Shown: positions 8,478 to 17,109, numbered from the stretch's first letter. The stretch is DNA of 45,188 nt from Bryobacterales bacterium (GCA_003167495.1 PMSX01000389.1:1-45188); one strand, 5' to 3'. A program made the numbers and translations. The notes: generated from the sequence alone by a model not told the origin.

Positions 8478-9614
8478 ATGCCTACCGCTACGCGTATCAA
8501 ATTTGTGATTTTTGGCTGGGCCGGCGCCTCTCTCTTTTTCACAGCGGTCCTAATGGTGAGCGACCTTGGCGGTGACAAGCCATTTGGTTTTGCTCTTTAC
8601 GCCAACGCGGTGCACTTCGCGCTTTGGACAGTGGCGCTGCCGCTACTGTCGCAATGTACGCACAAATTTCCGCTCGGCCACGGGAAAAAAATATGGAACG
8701 GAGCGGTGCTGCTGCTTTCCGTTGCGGTGTTTGGATCAGTAGTGATGCTGAGTCAATGGGCGATTTTGTATTCGACCTACTTTCCCTATGGTTCGTCGTC
8801 CTACTGGTCGTTTATGAAGTCCGGGCTGGGCAGGTTTTTACCTTCCGATATTTTGATAGGGATAGTGCTGGTACTGGCATTGGAGGGTTGGCGAGTTTGG
8901 TTGAATTTTCAGGCGGAAAGGACGCGCGCGACCGATTTGGAGCGCCAGCTCGCGGTTTCGCGGCTCGACGCGCTCCGCATGCAACTGCACCCGCACTTTC
9001 TTTTTAATACGCTGCACACTATTGCAGGACTGATTGTTGAGCAGCCGCCGACGGCCCGCCGCATGGTGATAGCACTGGGTGATCTGCTCCGGCTGACATT
9101 GAAAGAAAGCAGCGACTCCGTCCGCAGCCTGGCGGAAGAATTGGAATTTGCAGATCTCTACTTGGGAATCGAAAAGCTCCGGCTGGGTGAGCGCCTGGTC
9201 CTCGACTATGACATCGAGCCCGACGCAACCTCGGCTGAGGTTCCGCAGCTATTGCTGCAGCCGCTCTTTGAAAACGCTGTCCGGCACGGGGCGGCGCAAA
9301 CACAGAAGCGCTGCGAGATTCGGTTTTGTGCGTTCCGGGAAGGCGATCAGCTACACCTTACGCTTTACAATGGTGGCCCGGTGCGGATGCCGTGTTCCAG
9401 TGTGCCGGCATTCGGAGTGGGACTTACGAATACAATGGCCCGGCTTCGCCTCTATTACAAAGACGAATTCGCGTTTCAATACACGAACCGGCCGCAAGGC
9501 GGCGTGCGGATTGATCTCTCCATTCCTTACAAGAGAGCCGCCTATCTGAGAGAGGATGGCTTTAAGGAACTGCATGTCACTGCCCCCGGCGTCCATACGC
9601 ACGCTGATCGTTGA
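8478..9614 (+). CDS. LytS/YehU-family sensor histidine kinase
   Basis: 378 residues. The N-terminal half has four hydrophobic segments (about residues 8-28, 38-58, 72-98 and 122-141) with no recognisable extracellular sensor domain. A short coiled-coil-like linker (QAERTRATDLERQLAVSRLD) leads to the His_kinase domain: MQLHPHFLFNTLH, with H173 as the likely phosphorylated residue. A degenerate HATPase domain follows (QLLLQPLFENAVRHG as N-box, VPAFGVGLTNTMARL as G-box). These kinases partner LytTR regulators, and the next gene, overlapping by 41 nt, is exactly that. What it senses is not visible. Confidence 0.93.
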   Translation: MPTATRIKFVIFGWAGASLFFTAVLMVSDLGGDKPFGFALYANAVHFALWTVALPLLSQCTHKFPLGHGKKIWNGAVLLLSVAVFGSVVMLSQWAILYSTYFPYGSSSYWSFMKSGLGRFLPSDILIGIVLVLALEGWRVWLNFQAERTRATDLERQLAVSRLDALRMQLHPHFLFNTLHTIAGLIVEQPPTARRMVIALGDLLRLTLKESSDSVRSLAEELEFADLYLGIEKLRLGERLVLDYDIEPDATSAEVPQLLLQPLFENAVRHGAAQTQKRCEIRFCAFREGDQLHLTLYNGGPVRMPCSSVPAFGVGLTNTMARLRLYYKDEFAFQYTNRPQGGVRIDLSIPYKRAAYLREDGFKELHVTAPGVHTHADR

Positions 9615-10323
9615 CGACGAGCCGCATGCACGCAACTATTTGCGTGAGTTGCTTGGCGCCGAAAGAGACGTGTTGATCGTTGGCGAAGCGGCGAGCGGAG
9701 CGCAAGGCCTGGACCTGATCCGGAAGCTTTCTCCTGACATCGTGTTTTTAGACATTCAAATGCCCAGCCTTAGCGGATTTGAGATGGTCGAGAAAATTGA
9801 GATTGAGAAGAGGCCGATTTTCATCTTTGTCACGGGGTACAGTGAGTATGCCGTTAGAGCATTTGAGGTGGAGGCGGTCGACTATTTGTGCAAGCCCTTC
9901 GATAAAGAACGTTTGGCGATTTCGATGGAGCGCGCGATACGACGTCTAAGCATGCGGGATCCTGTTTCCGGAGTCGACCCAGAAGGGAATCACTGGCTCT
10001 CCCGGCTGGCGATCAAGGAGGAGGATGGCATTGTTTTTGTGCCGGTGGAACAGATTCTCTGGATTGAGGCAGCGAACAAGTATGTTGTCGTTCATACTGC
10101 CGATCGCGCGCATATCGCGAGACAGACTATCCAAAGCTTGGAAGACAGGCTCGATCCCAAACAGTTCGTTCGAATACACCGATCGATTTTGATTCGCAAG
10201 GCCGCCGTGCGAGGATTGCACCCAATGTTTCACGGAGACTACACAGTAAGACTGACCAACGGAGCCGAGGTAACGTTGAGTAGAAATTTTCGCGAAGCGT
10301 TTTTCAATCAGATGAGCCGCTGA
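9574..10323 (+). CDS. LytTR-family response regulator
   Basis: 249 residues from ATG 9574, chosen because AAGGA at 9564-9568 lies 5 nt upstream; an earlier in-frame start at 9556 has no such site. The receiver domain (residues 8-125) has the acidic pair DDE, the phospho-acceptor D60 in VFLDIQMPS, the conserved Thr in FIFVTGYSEYAVRAFE and Lys in LCKPFDKERL. The C-terminal LytTR DNA-binding domain (about 145-245) shows the typical ILWIEAANKYVVVHT and FVRIHRSILIRKAAVRGLHP. It overlaps the kinase gene, so the two are co-translated. Targets are unknown; the upstream Mo-hydroxylase genes are candidates by proximity only. Confidence 0.94.
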   Translation: MSLPPASIRTLIVDDEPHARNYLRELLGAERDVLIVGEAASGAQGLDLIRKLSPDIVFLDIQMPSLSGFEMVEKIEIEKRPIFIFVTGYSEYAVRAFEVEAVDYLCKPFDKERLAISMERAIRRLSMRDPVSGVDPEGNHWLSRLAIKEEDGIVFVPVEQILWIEAANKYVVVHTADRAHIARQTIQSLEDRLDPKQFVRIHRSILIRKAAVRGLHPMFHGDYTVRLTNGAEVTLSRNFREAFFNQMSR

Positions 10324-10336
10324 AATCCAGCGGCGG

Positions 10337-10468
10337 CTATTTATGCAATCCGCGGGACCGCAAATATGCAACGAGTTCGGCGGGGTGATCTGTTTGAATG
10401 CCGGCCGCTCCGCGCTCAATAGCATCCTGCCAGTTTGTCGCATTATCGGCCGTCCAGAGCCGGTCGAC
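10337..10468 (-). pseudogene. Tail of a glycerophosphodiester phosphodiesterase fused to receptor debris
   Basis: The last 43 codons of the frame (VDRLWTADNATNWQDAIERG, then AAGIQTDHPAELVAYLRSRG) match the C-terminal end of GDPD-family phosphodiesterases, where a WTvD strand is followed by a helix and the G-GI-TD-P motif that closes the TIM barrel. All catalytic parts of that enzyme are missing. Directly upstream, in the same frame and without a gap, is the C-terminal beta-barrel segment of a TonB-dependent receptor (RGQFFNAWNHANF). The simplest history is a receptor gene followed by a GDPD gene on the same strand, joined by a deletion. Confidence 0.72.
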
Positions 10469-11348
10469 GAAATTCGCGTGATTCCAGGCGTTGAAGAACT
10501 GACCACGGAACTGCAGTTTGACTCTTTCGCGGATGACGAAATTACGCTGCAACGCCAAATCCCAATTCTCGACGCCCGGCCCGTGCAGCGGGAAGCGCGC
10601 CGAAGTGCCTAGCGTGCCTTCCGGCGCCAATGAAAAGTTGGCGGTATTAAACCAGCGCGCCAAGGTCTGCGGGCCCGAGAAAACAGGCAGTCCATTGCCA
10701 TTGGGGCGCTGCGCCTCGGTGAATTCAGTATCGGCATTCAGATTCGCTTGCGTGATGGCCAGCGGCTGACCCACTTGAAATTCAGTAACTCCGGCGAGTT
10801 CCCAGCCGCCGGGCAACAATTTTGCCAATAAAAAAAGGCGACCGGCCCCGTCCCGGATTCACAAGTTCCGGAAGGTTCTCCAACTGCTCGGAACCGACGA
10901 CGTGTGCGCCCTCCGGCGAATCGTAGTTCACTTCCGACTGAGTGGATGTCACTTCCACGCTTTCGGTAACAGTGCCAATTTCCAGTGCTGGATCAAGCCG
11001 GAAACTTTGATTGAGCTGCAGCTCAAGATCAATTTGCACGAATGCTTTAAAGCCTTTAGCAGTAAAGTTGACGCGGTAAGGACCTGGCTTGAGGAAAGCG
11101 GCGTTGTACTCCCCAGCGCGATTGGTGACTGTACGGGAGGTCTCGTTCGTTGAGGTTTGGGTGACGGTGACCTCGACATCGGCTAACGGTAGCCCGGCTG
11201 GATCACTCACACGGCCGCTAATGCTGCCGGTAAAGGTTTGCGCGTTTAGCAATGGGCATAACAGCACCAGGAGAGAAATGGAGAAGAGCGGAATCGTGAT
11301 ACGAAAGAGCGCGAATTGTGTATCAACGAAAGCAAGCTTAGAAGCCAT
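10469..11348 (-). pseudogene. TonB-dependent receptor (Oar-like) remnant with most of the barrel deleted
   Basis: Intact acidobacterial receptors of this class are usually over 1000 residues. Here the first 150 or so residues remain: a signal peptide ending in LNAQ, then a carboxypeptidase-regulatory/SusC-type beta-sandwich (GSISGRVSDPAGLPLADVEV to GPYRVNFTAKGFKAFVQIDL) and the beginning of the plug (EGAHVVGSEQLENLPELVN). Near 10845 the sequence jumps, in a different frame, to the far C-terminal barrel: GRLFLLAKLLPGGWELAGVT, FQVGQPLAITQ, and RERVKLQFRGQFFNAWNHAN. Everything between is gone. The frame change at the junction means the N-terminal part ends after about 188 residues, in unrelated sequence. 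The product cannot be a working transporter. Confidence 0.8.
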
Positions 11349-11629
11349 GCAACAGTATCAGATTTTTGTTTAACGTTTGAGTTAACGCCGGGTGAAAAAT
11401 CGTGCATCGACTCCCCATAAAGCAGATTGTGGTCCGGACCTCAAAGCGAGCCTGTCGTTACCGCTTCTTTAACAGGCGCGCCTCGGCTCCGGCCGCGGGC
11501 TATGAGCACTCCTTTGCATGTTGTTTTCTCGCTGGTCGTATCGTAGGATGGAAACGATCTTCCGGGAAGAGTGCTGGCCTCGTCGCTCGCGATTTTCCGT
11601 GATCCGAATGCTGAGAGAGGCCCCGATTT

Positions 11630-13558
11630 ATGAGTAAACATCCGCTGGAACCCTTAAGTTCACAGGAAGTTGAGACTGCGGTGTCGATACTGAAGACACT
11701 TCCCGAGTTCAACGGCACGACTCGCATCATTAGTGTGATGCTGAAGGAGCCCGCGAAAGAAACCGTTCACAGCTGGCCTTCGTCGCCTGCAAATGGGCGC
11801 CAAGCGAAGGCCGTTCTGCTGGATAATGCGATCAACGTAACGTCTGTCGTCGAGTTGGACCTTGGCGGGAATCGTGTGATCCAAAGAAAGACAGCCCCTC
11901 CGGGAGCCCAGCCGACACTTTCCGTCGATGAGCAGGTTGAGTGTGAACAAGCAGTGCTGCGCAGTCCTGATTTTCGCGCCGCTCTCGAAAAACAATATGG
12001 CATCTCCGATACGTCTTTGGTGATGGTTGATATCTGGAGCGCCGGTTATTACGGGCAAGAAGAGGAGCGTACGCGACGCCTCACGCGCCCCCTCTGTTTC
12101 CTTCGCGCCGATGCAACCGATAACGGCTACGCGCGCCCCATCGAGGGCATTCGTCCCGTCGTAGACCTCAACACCATGCAAGTCATTCGTGTGGAAGAGT
12201 ACGGCCACTGGCCTTTGCCGCCGGAATCCGGTAACTATGCAGCGGCGCGAGTGGATAGCTTCCGCTCGGATATCAAACCGCTGGCCATCGCACAGCCCGA
12301 GGGTCCAAGTTTCACCTTGGATGGCAATAGCATTTCATGGCAGAACTGGAAATTCGTCATCGGCTTCAACGCGCGCGAAGGGTTAACGCTGCACCACGTT
12401 CGCTATCACGACCAAGGGCGTGACCGCTCCGTTCTCTATCGCGCCTCACTCACCGAAATGGTGGTCCCGTATGGCGATCCTAATCCCACACAGGCCCGTA
12501 AGAACGCTTTTGACGTGGGCGAATACGGAATGGGCATGTGCGCCAACAGCCTGCGGTTGGGCTGCGATTGCCTGGGACATATCGAGTACCTCGATGCTCA
12601 TCTTTGCGACAGCCGAGGGCGGGCTCTGACAATCGAAAACGCCATCTGTATCCACGAGGAGGACTATGGCATTCTGTGGAAGCACACCGACCGTCGCCTG
12701 CCCGATACGCCGGAGGTGCGGCGGTCGCGCCGCTTAGTGGTCTCGGCCATTTCCACTGTTGAGAATTACGAGTACGGCTTCTTTTGGTACTTCTACCAAG
12801 ACGGCAACATTCAGTTCGAAATCAAACTGACGGGCGTCTTGTCTTTGGGCACACTTCGCGGAGGCGAAAAGCCAAAATACGGCAGCTTGATCGCGCCGCT
12901 GCTCTATGCGCCCAATCATCAACATTTCTTCAACGTGCGCCTGGATTTCGACTTAGATGGAATGGAGAATACCGTTCAGCAACTGGATGTGGTTCCCGAC
13001 CTCATCGACGATTCAAACCCGTATGAAAATGCGTTTTATGTAAAGGCAAGCTGTCTTCAAACGGAACAACAGGCCCTGGCGAATCTGAACGTGGAGACGG
13101 CCAGATCCTGGAAAATTGTTAATCCCAATTCGAAGAATGCTGTCGGAGAACCAGTCGGCTATAAATTTCTGCCGGGTGACAATTCTGTGCCGTTTGCTTC
13201 CAAAAACGCCTGGTGGCGAAAACGGGCGGGCTTTGTGAATCACCACGTCTGGGTAACGCCATATACGGAGGGTGAGAACTATGCGGCGGGCGATTACCCC
13301 AATCAGTCGCAGGGCGGAGACGGGCTGACGAAGTGGACGAGCGAGAACCGGCAGATTGGGAACACGGATGTTGTCTTCTGGTATACGTTTGGACACACGC
13401 ATCTACCGCGTCCTGAAGATTACCCCGTCATGCCCACCGCATACATTGGCTTCACGCTGAAGCCACATGGATTCTTCGCAATGAATCCGGCCAATGATGT
13501 TCCGCCGAATTCGCCGGTGAAGACAAGCGCGAACGGACATACTTGCAGCCATCGCTGA
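11630..13558 (+). CDS. Copper-containing primary amine oxidase
   Basis: 642 residues. Copper amine oxidases convert primary amines to aldehydes, ammonia and hydrogen peroxide using topaquinone made from a tyrosine. The cofactor motif is present as TVENYEYGFFW, with Y380 as the precursor. The catalytic-base Asp lies in FDVGEYGMG (about residue 295), two copper histidines in NHQHFF (H430, H432), and the third probably in FGHTHLPRPEDYPVMP near the C-terminus. N2/N3-like domains precede the catalytic domain. No signal peptide is seen, suggesting a cytosolic enzyme, unlike E. coli TynA. GAGAGG lies about 11 nt before ATG 11630. A decayed toxin gene on the opposite strand ends 6 nt downstream. Confidence 0.95.
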   Translation: MSKHPLEPLSSQEVETAVSILKTLPEFNGTTRIISVMLKEPAKETVHSWPSSPANGRQAKAVLLDNAINVTSVVELDLGGNRVIQRKTAPPGAQPTLSVDEQVECEQAVLRSPDFRAALEKQYGISDTSLVMVDIWSAGYYGQEEERTRRLTRPLCFLRADATDNGYARPIEGIRPVVDLNTMQVIRVEEYGHWPLPPESGNYAAARVDSFRSDIKPLAIAQPEGPSFTLDGNSISWQNWKFVIGFNAREGLTLHHVRYHDQGRDRSVLYRASLTEMVVPYGDPNPTQARKNAFDVGEYGMGMCANSLRLGCDCLGHIEYLDAHLCDSRGRALTIENAICIHEEDYGILWKHTDRRLPDTPEVRRSRRLVVSAISTVENYEYGFFWYFYQDGNIQFEIKLTGVLSLGTLRGGEKPKYGSLIAPLLYAPNHQHFFNVRLDFDLDGMENTVQQLDVVPDLIDDSNPYENAFYVKASCLQTEQQALANLNVETARSWKIVNPNSKNAVGEPVGYKFLPGDNSVPFASKNAWWRKRAGFVNHHVWVTPYTEGENYAAGDYPNQSQGGDGLTKWTSENRQIGNTDVVFWYTFGHTHLPRPEDYPVMPTAYIGFTLKPHGFFAMNPANDVPPNSPVKTSANGHTCSHR

Positions 13559-13563
13559 CTCGG

Positions 13564-13887
13564 CTAACTTCGAGGCCGCCTTGTTTCCGGCATCTCGATA
13601 AAGGCGTAGCTGTTCGGCGTGGCGGCGTCCACGCTCGATGCGATTAGGTCGGTATAGTGTTGGATAATCGTCCATCGGCTGGAGCCTAAAACAATGAGAG
13701 CAATGGTGTTTTGTGAGGCTCTGTTGGTATTTTGATGTTCTGGTCAGCGGTGATCATCAACTGCCGAGGTCAACAGTGTTCCGTTTTTCAGTGTTGTTCA
13801 CCCCAGCGTTGGACACGTCGACACTTGGTGTCCTGCCAACGCTCTTGTGAGGCCGGCAGGAAGATTGTTGTCGAGGATGATCTTCAC
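13564..13887 (-). pseudogene. DUF5615 PIN-like toxin, decayed
   Basis: Minus-strand translation from GTG 13887 gives VKIILDNNLPAGLTRALAGH then QVSTCPTLG, the N-terminus of a DUF5615 PIN-like toxin. A TGA at 13800-13798 follows, where family members have a Trp (TGG to TGA would explain it), and the same frame continues as TTLKNGTLLTSAVD. The family motif ITADQN is recovered in a second frame, YQQSLTK in a third (one extra A in an A-run), and TIALIVLGSSRWTIIQHYTD and SVDAATPNSYAFIEMPETRR in a fourth, ending at TAG 13564. So one nonsense change and at least three indels have accumulated. The start overlaps the DUF433 antitoxin stop (GTGA). This relic fills the whole gap between the amine oxidase and the antitoxin. 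Confidence 0.85.
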
Positions 13888-14138
13888 GCGGCCGGGCGAG
13901 TCAGATAGCCACGCTTGGCGGCGTAAGCCAGGACGGTGCGAATTTGCTGTTCGCTCACCGATGGAAACTGCTCGATGATTTCGGAGATGCTTAGGCCGTC
14001 CTCGTAGTTGTCAACGATGGTTTCGGGTGTTATGCGCATTCCGCCAATGTTCGGGACTCCTCCCATTTTTTCCGGGTCGCGTTGGATGAGCGGGCAGTCG
14101 GACCAGTCGAGTTCGCGCGCGGTGGAGAGCATGAACAC
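13884..14138 (-). CDS. DUF433 antitoxin
   Basis: 84 residues, the standard size of DUF433 (VapB-like) antitoxins, which carry a winged-helix-like DNA-binding fold. Characteristic elements are PLIQRDPEKMGGVPNIGGMR, ITPETIVDNYEDGLSISEII and the C-terminal AYAAKRGYL. It is intact, ends in TGA overlapping the GTG of the DUF5615 toxin, and lies in the usual antitoxin-first order. The toxin has been destroyed, so this is now an orphan antitoxin that may still bind DNA or neutralise a related toxin elsewhere in the genome. Confidence 0.9.
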   Translation of the reverse strand: MFMLSTARELDWSDCPLIQRDPEKMGGVPNIGGMRITPETIVDNYEDGLSISEIIEQFPSVSEQQIRTVLAYAAKRGYLTRPAA

Positions 14139-14231
14139 AGTTTATCGCCGATTGGGTAAAAGCTGGTTGGCTCCCGGAGGCGTGCCCACCGAAAGCGATA
14201 TCATCATCAGCGGGACAGCAGAGGACAATCA

Positions 14232-15068
14232 ATGAAATTTGGCATTAACACGTTTTTGTGGACAGGCAACTTTGGACCGAAACACTTCGATTTGCTTCCG
14301 AAGATCAAGGAGAATGGGTTCGATGGAATTGAAGTGGCGCTGATTCGTCCGGCGGACTTCAAGGCGTCCGAGATACGGAAGGCGCTGGCGGAGCATGGTT
14401 TAGAGTGTACGGTGTGCGGGGTATTGCCGGGCGAATTAAGTTTGATTTCGCCGGACGCAGCGGTGCGCAGCAAAACGGTCGCGCATCTTGGAGATTGTTT
14501 CCAGGCGACCGCGGAAGCGGGGGCGAAGTTGATTGCCGGTCCGCTGTATTCGCCGGTCGGATATTTGCCGGGGCGGCGGAGAACGGCGGATGAGTGGAAA
14601 AATGCGGTTGATGGATACGAGCAACTGGGGCCGGTGTTAGACGCGAATGGGGTCACTGCTTGCATTGAACCGTTGAATCGATTTGAGACTTACTTTTTGA
14701 ATACGACGGAAGACGCGGTCAAGCTTTGCACAGAGATTGGCCATGCGAACGTGGGGATTTTGTGGGACACGTTTCACGCCAATATCGAAGAGAAACACCC
14801 GGCCCAGGCGCTGCGGACCACTGGGCGATTCTTGAAACATGTCCACACGTGCGAAAACGACCGAGGCACGCCGGGCAGCGGACATGTTGATTGGAAAGGC
14901 GTGTTTGCGGCGCTGCGCGATATGAAATACGACGGATGGCTGACGATTGAGAGCTTCGGCTTTGCGATTGGCGAACTTTCGGCGGCCGCTTCGATTTGGC
15001 GCGATTTGGCGAGCAAACCGGAAGACATTGCGTTTGAAGGGATTAAGTTTTTGAAGGCTTCGGCGTAA
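14232..15068 (+). CDS. Sugar phosphate isomerase/epimerase, D-allulose/tagatose 3-epimerase-like
   Basis: 278 residues of a xylose-isomerase-like TIM barrel. The four metal ligands of the ketose 3-epimerase group can be placed: Glu in CIEPLNRFET, Asp in ILWDTFHANIEEKHP, His in HVHTCENDRGTPGSGHVDW, and the last Glu in LTIESFGFA. The DTFHaNIEE and HxxENDRGxxGxGHVDW motifs are especially like D-psicose (allulose)/tagatose 3-epimerases; family members also act as hydroxypyruvate isomerases or inosose enzymes, so the substrate is uncertain. AGAGGA lies just before ATG 14232. A DapA-family gene follows after 15 nt, suggesting a small sugar-acid catabolic operon. Confidence 0.88.
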   Translation: MKFGINTFLWTGNFGPKHFDLLPKIKENGFDGIEVALIRPADFKASEIRKALAEHGLECTVCGVLPGELSLISPDAAVRSKTVAHLGDCFQATAEAGAKLIAGPLYSPVGYLPGRRRTADEWKNAVDGYEQLGPVLDANGVTACIEPLNRFETYFLNTTEDAVKLCTEIGHANVGILWDTFHANIEEKHPAQALRTTGRFLKHVHTCENDRGTPGSGHVDWKGVFAALRDMKYDGWLTIESFGFAIGELSAAASIWRDLASKPEDIAFEGIKFLKASA

Positions 15069-15083
15069 AATTCGAAGTACAGG

Positions 15084-15992
15084 ATGGAAAAGAAGCAAGT
15101 GACGCCGCCCGCGGGTGGTGTCTACGCAGCGCTGGCGACGCCGCGCCCGCAGAATTCGGTAGAGGCGGACGTAGCGGCGTTATTCGATTACATTGATGCG
15201 ATCAGCAGCAAGGGCGTGGATGGGCTGGTGCTGTTTGGATCAACGGGCGAGTTCATACATTTCGATTTGACCGAGCGCATGCGGGTTTTGATGCTGGCGA
15301 AGAAGCGCAGCCGAATTCCGCTGCTGGTGAACGTGGCGCATTCGACATTGTCCGGCGCGATTGAGCTGGCGGAAGATGCGATGGAAGCCGACGTGGCGGG
15401 GTTGCTCCTGATGCCTCCTTATTATTTTCGCTACACGGGCGGCCAGATTGCAGAATTCTACCGGCAGTTTATTGCGGAAGTGGACGGCAGGACGCCGGTT
15501 TACCTGTACAACATTCCGCAGTTTACGAACGCGATACCGCCGGAGGTGATGGAAGATCTCTTGGCGAGCGGTGCGTTCACGGGGATTAAGGATTCGAGCG
15601 GCGATTGGGAGTTGTTTGAGAGGCTGGCGGCGCTACGCGCGAAACATTCGTTTCGGCTGCTGGTTGGAAACGACCTGATTTACCGGAGAGCGCGAGCGGT
15701 GGGTGCGGACGGGATTGTGTCGGGTGCGGCGGCTGCGGTGCCGGAGCTGTTAGTGGCGCTGGATCGCGCTGTTGTTGCGAAGGACGAGTCGCGCGCAGAC
15801 GAGCTGGACGGGCGGGTGCACGAGTTTCTGGGGTGGTTGGACAAATTTCCTGCGACGATTGGCGTTAAGCTGGCGGCGTGCGCGCGGGGTTGGAAGTTGG
15901 AACATACGGCAGTGCCCTATGATGAGCCGACGCTGGAAGCGAAAAAGGAATTTGAGGAGTGGTTTAAGGAGTGGGTGAAGTTGGTGGTCTAA
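15084..15992 (+). CDS. DapA-family aldolase/lyase
   Basis: 302 residues, a TIM-barrel of the dihydrodipicolinate synthase/N-acetylneuraminate lyase superfamily. The GSTGEF loop (VLFGSTGEFIHF), the conserved Tyr in TPVYLYNIPQFT and the Schiff-base Lys in FTGIKDSSGDWELF are all present. These enzymes cleave or form 2-oxo acids. Because it follows an epimerase-like gene by 15 nt and not lysine-synthesis genes, a role in breaking down a keto-deoxy sugar acid is more likely than lysine biosynthesis; this is inference from context. The C-terminal helices end in a lysine- and tryptophan-rich tail. Confidence 0.9.
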   Translation: MEKKQVTPPAGGVYAALATPRPQNSVEADVAALFDYIDAISSKGVDGLVLFGSTGEFIHFDLTERMRVLMLAKKRSRIPLLVNVAHSTLSGAIELAEDAMEADVAGLLLMPPYYFRYTGGQIAEFYRQFIAEVDGRTPVYLYNIPQFTNAIPPEVMEDLLASGAFTGIKDSSGDWELFERLAALRAKHSFRLLVGNDLIYRRARAVGADGIVSGAAAAVPELLVALDRAVVAKDESRADELDGRVHEFLGWLDKFPATIGVKLAACARGWKLEHTAVPYDEPTLEAKKEFEEWFKEWVKLVV

Positions 15993-16028
15993 GCTGCTAA
16001 CTGGAATTTTCTCCGTTACACTAGTCCC

Positions 16029-16526
16029 ATGCGAATTATTGCCGCCGCGTTGCTGCTCGTTTCCGCCTTGCCTGCCTTGGCGCAGGATGTGAAAGGCACG
16101 ATTGTCAAACACTTGAAAACCTCGCGCGAGTTTACGCTCAAAGTAGCCGAGGCTATGCCCGAAAATTCTTACGATTTCAAACTGACACCGCCGCAGATGA
16201 GTTTCGCCGAACAAATGATTCATCTTGCGCAAGCGCAGGATTTTTTCCTTAGTTACCTGGCCGGTGAAAAGCCAAGCGATGCCAAGCCGGCTTCGAAATC
16301 GAAAGCGGATGTAATCGCGTTCCTGAAGACGGCATTTGATAAAGCGATTCAACGCGCGGAAGCTGCCACGCCGGAACAGCTTCACACGACCTTTAAGACG
16401 GGTGATGGATCTCTAACCGGGTTGGAATTGCTGCTGGGAGACCTGGATCACACGACGCATCACCGCGCTTCTGCGGAAATGTATCTGCGCGCCAAGGGCA
16501 TCACACCGCCGGAATACATGTTTTAA
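16029..16526 (+). CDS. Exported DinB-family protein
   Basis: 165 residues: a signal peptide (MRIIAAALLLVSALPALAQ) and a DinB-like four-helix bundle. Metal-binding histidines expected for the fold are visible in MIHLAQAQDFFLSYLAGE and in DLDHTTHHRASAEMYLR. DinB proteins have no general assigned reaction; some are thiol transferases or metal-dependent hydrolases. The C-terminal GITPPEYMF is typical of exported acidobacterial members. The next gene, DUF1572, has a related fold and starts 3 nt after the stop, so the two are probably co-transcribed. Confidence 0.88.
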   Translation: MRIIAAALLLVSALPALAQDVKGTIVKHLKTSREFTLKVAEAMPENSYDFKLTPPQMSFAEQMIHLAQAQDFFLSYLAGEKPSDAKPASKSKADVIAFLKTAFDKAIQRAEAATPEQLHTTFKTGDGSLTGLELLLGDLDHTTHHRASAEMYLRAKGITPPEYMF

Positions 16527-16529
16527 GAC

Positions 16530-17078
16530 ATGGCGCATCAGTTCACGACATCTTATTTGGCTGATTCGTTGGCTCTTTTTCGTCAGTACAAAAAACTGAC
16601 CGAAGGAGCTATGGCGCAGGTCAGCGATGAGCAACTCACCGCGACGCTTGACCCCGAAATGAATTCCATCGCGCAAATTGTCAAACACATCACAGGCAAC
16701 ATGCGTTCGCGTTGGACCGACTTTTTGGCTACCGACGGCGAGAAGCCCGATCGCAACCGTGATGGCGAGTTTGCAGATGCGCCGGCGACGCGCGAAGCGT
16801 TGCTGGCGCTGTGGGATGACGGCTGGCGGCGTCTATTCAACGCGCTGGAGCCGTTGGCAGAAGCGGATCTCGGACGCACTGTGCAGATTCGCGGTGAACC
16901 GCATTCGGTGATGCAAGCGATGAACCGCCAGATTGCGCACTATTGCATGCACTGCGGGCAGATTATTCTGCTAGCCAAACATTTCGCCAGCGATCATTGG
17001 AAACCTTTGAGCGTGCCGCGGAACCAGTCGGCGGAATTTAATCGTGCCGTGCTGGCGGGCGAGAAAAGCCAGCGATAG
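16530..17078 (+). CDS. DUF1572 (DinB-like) protein
   Basis: 182 residues without a signal peptide. The pattern FLADS-like start (TTSYLADSLALFRQYKKLTE), NSIAQIVKHITGNMRSRWTD, FLATDGEKPDRNRDGEF and the C-terminal RQIAHYCMHCGQIILLAKH match DUF1572, a DinB-superfamily group with His ligands at the helix ends. It starts 3 nt after the exported DinB gene, so an intracellular and an exported relative are made from one transcript. The function of the family is unknown. Confidence 0.88.
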   Translation: MAHQFTTSYLADSLALFRQYKKLTEGAMAQVSDEQLTATLDPEMNSIAQIVKHITGNMRSRWTDFLATDGEKPDRNRDGEFADAPATREALLALWDDGWRRLFNALEPLAEADLGRTVQIRGEPHSVMQAMNRQIAHYCMHCGQIILLAKHFASDHWKPLSVPRNQSAEFNRAVLAGEKSQR

Positions 17079-17109
17079 TGTACGGCTCGGCTCTCGCTAT
17101 CCTAGTAGG

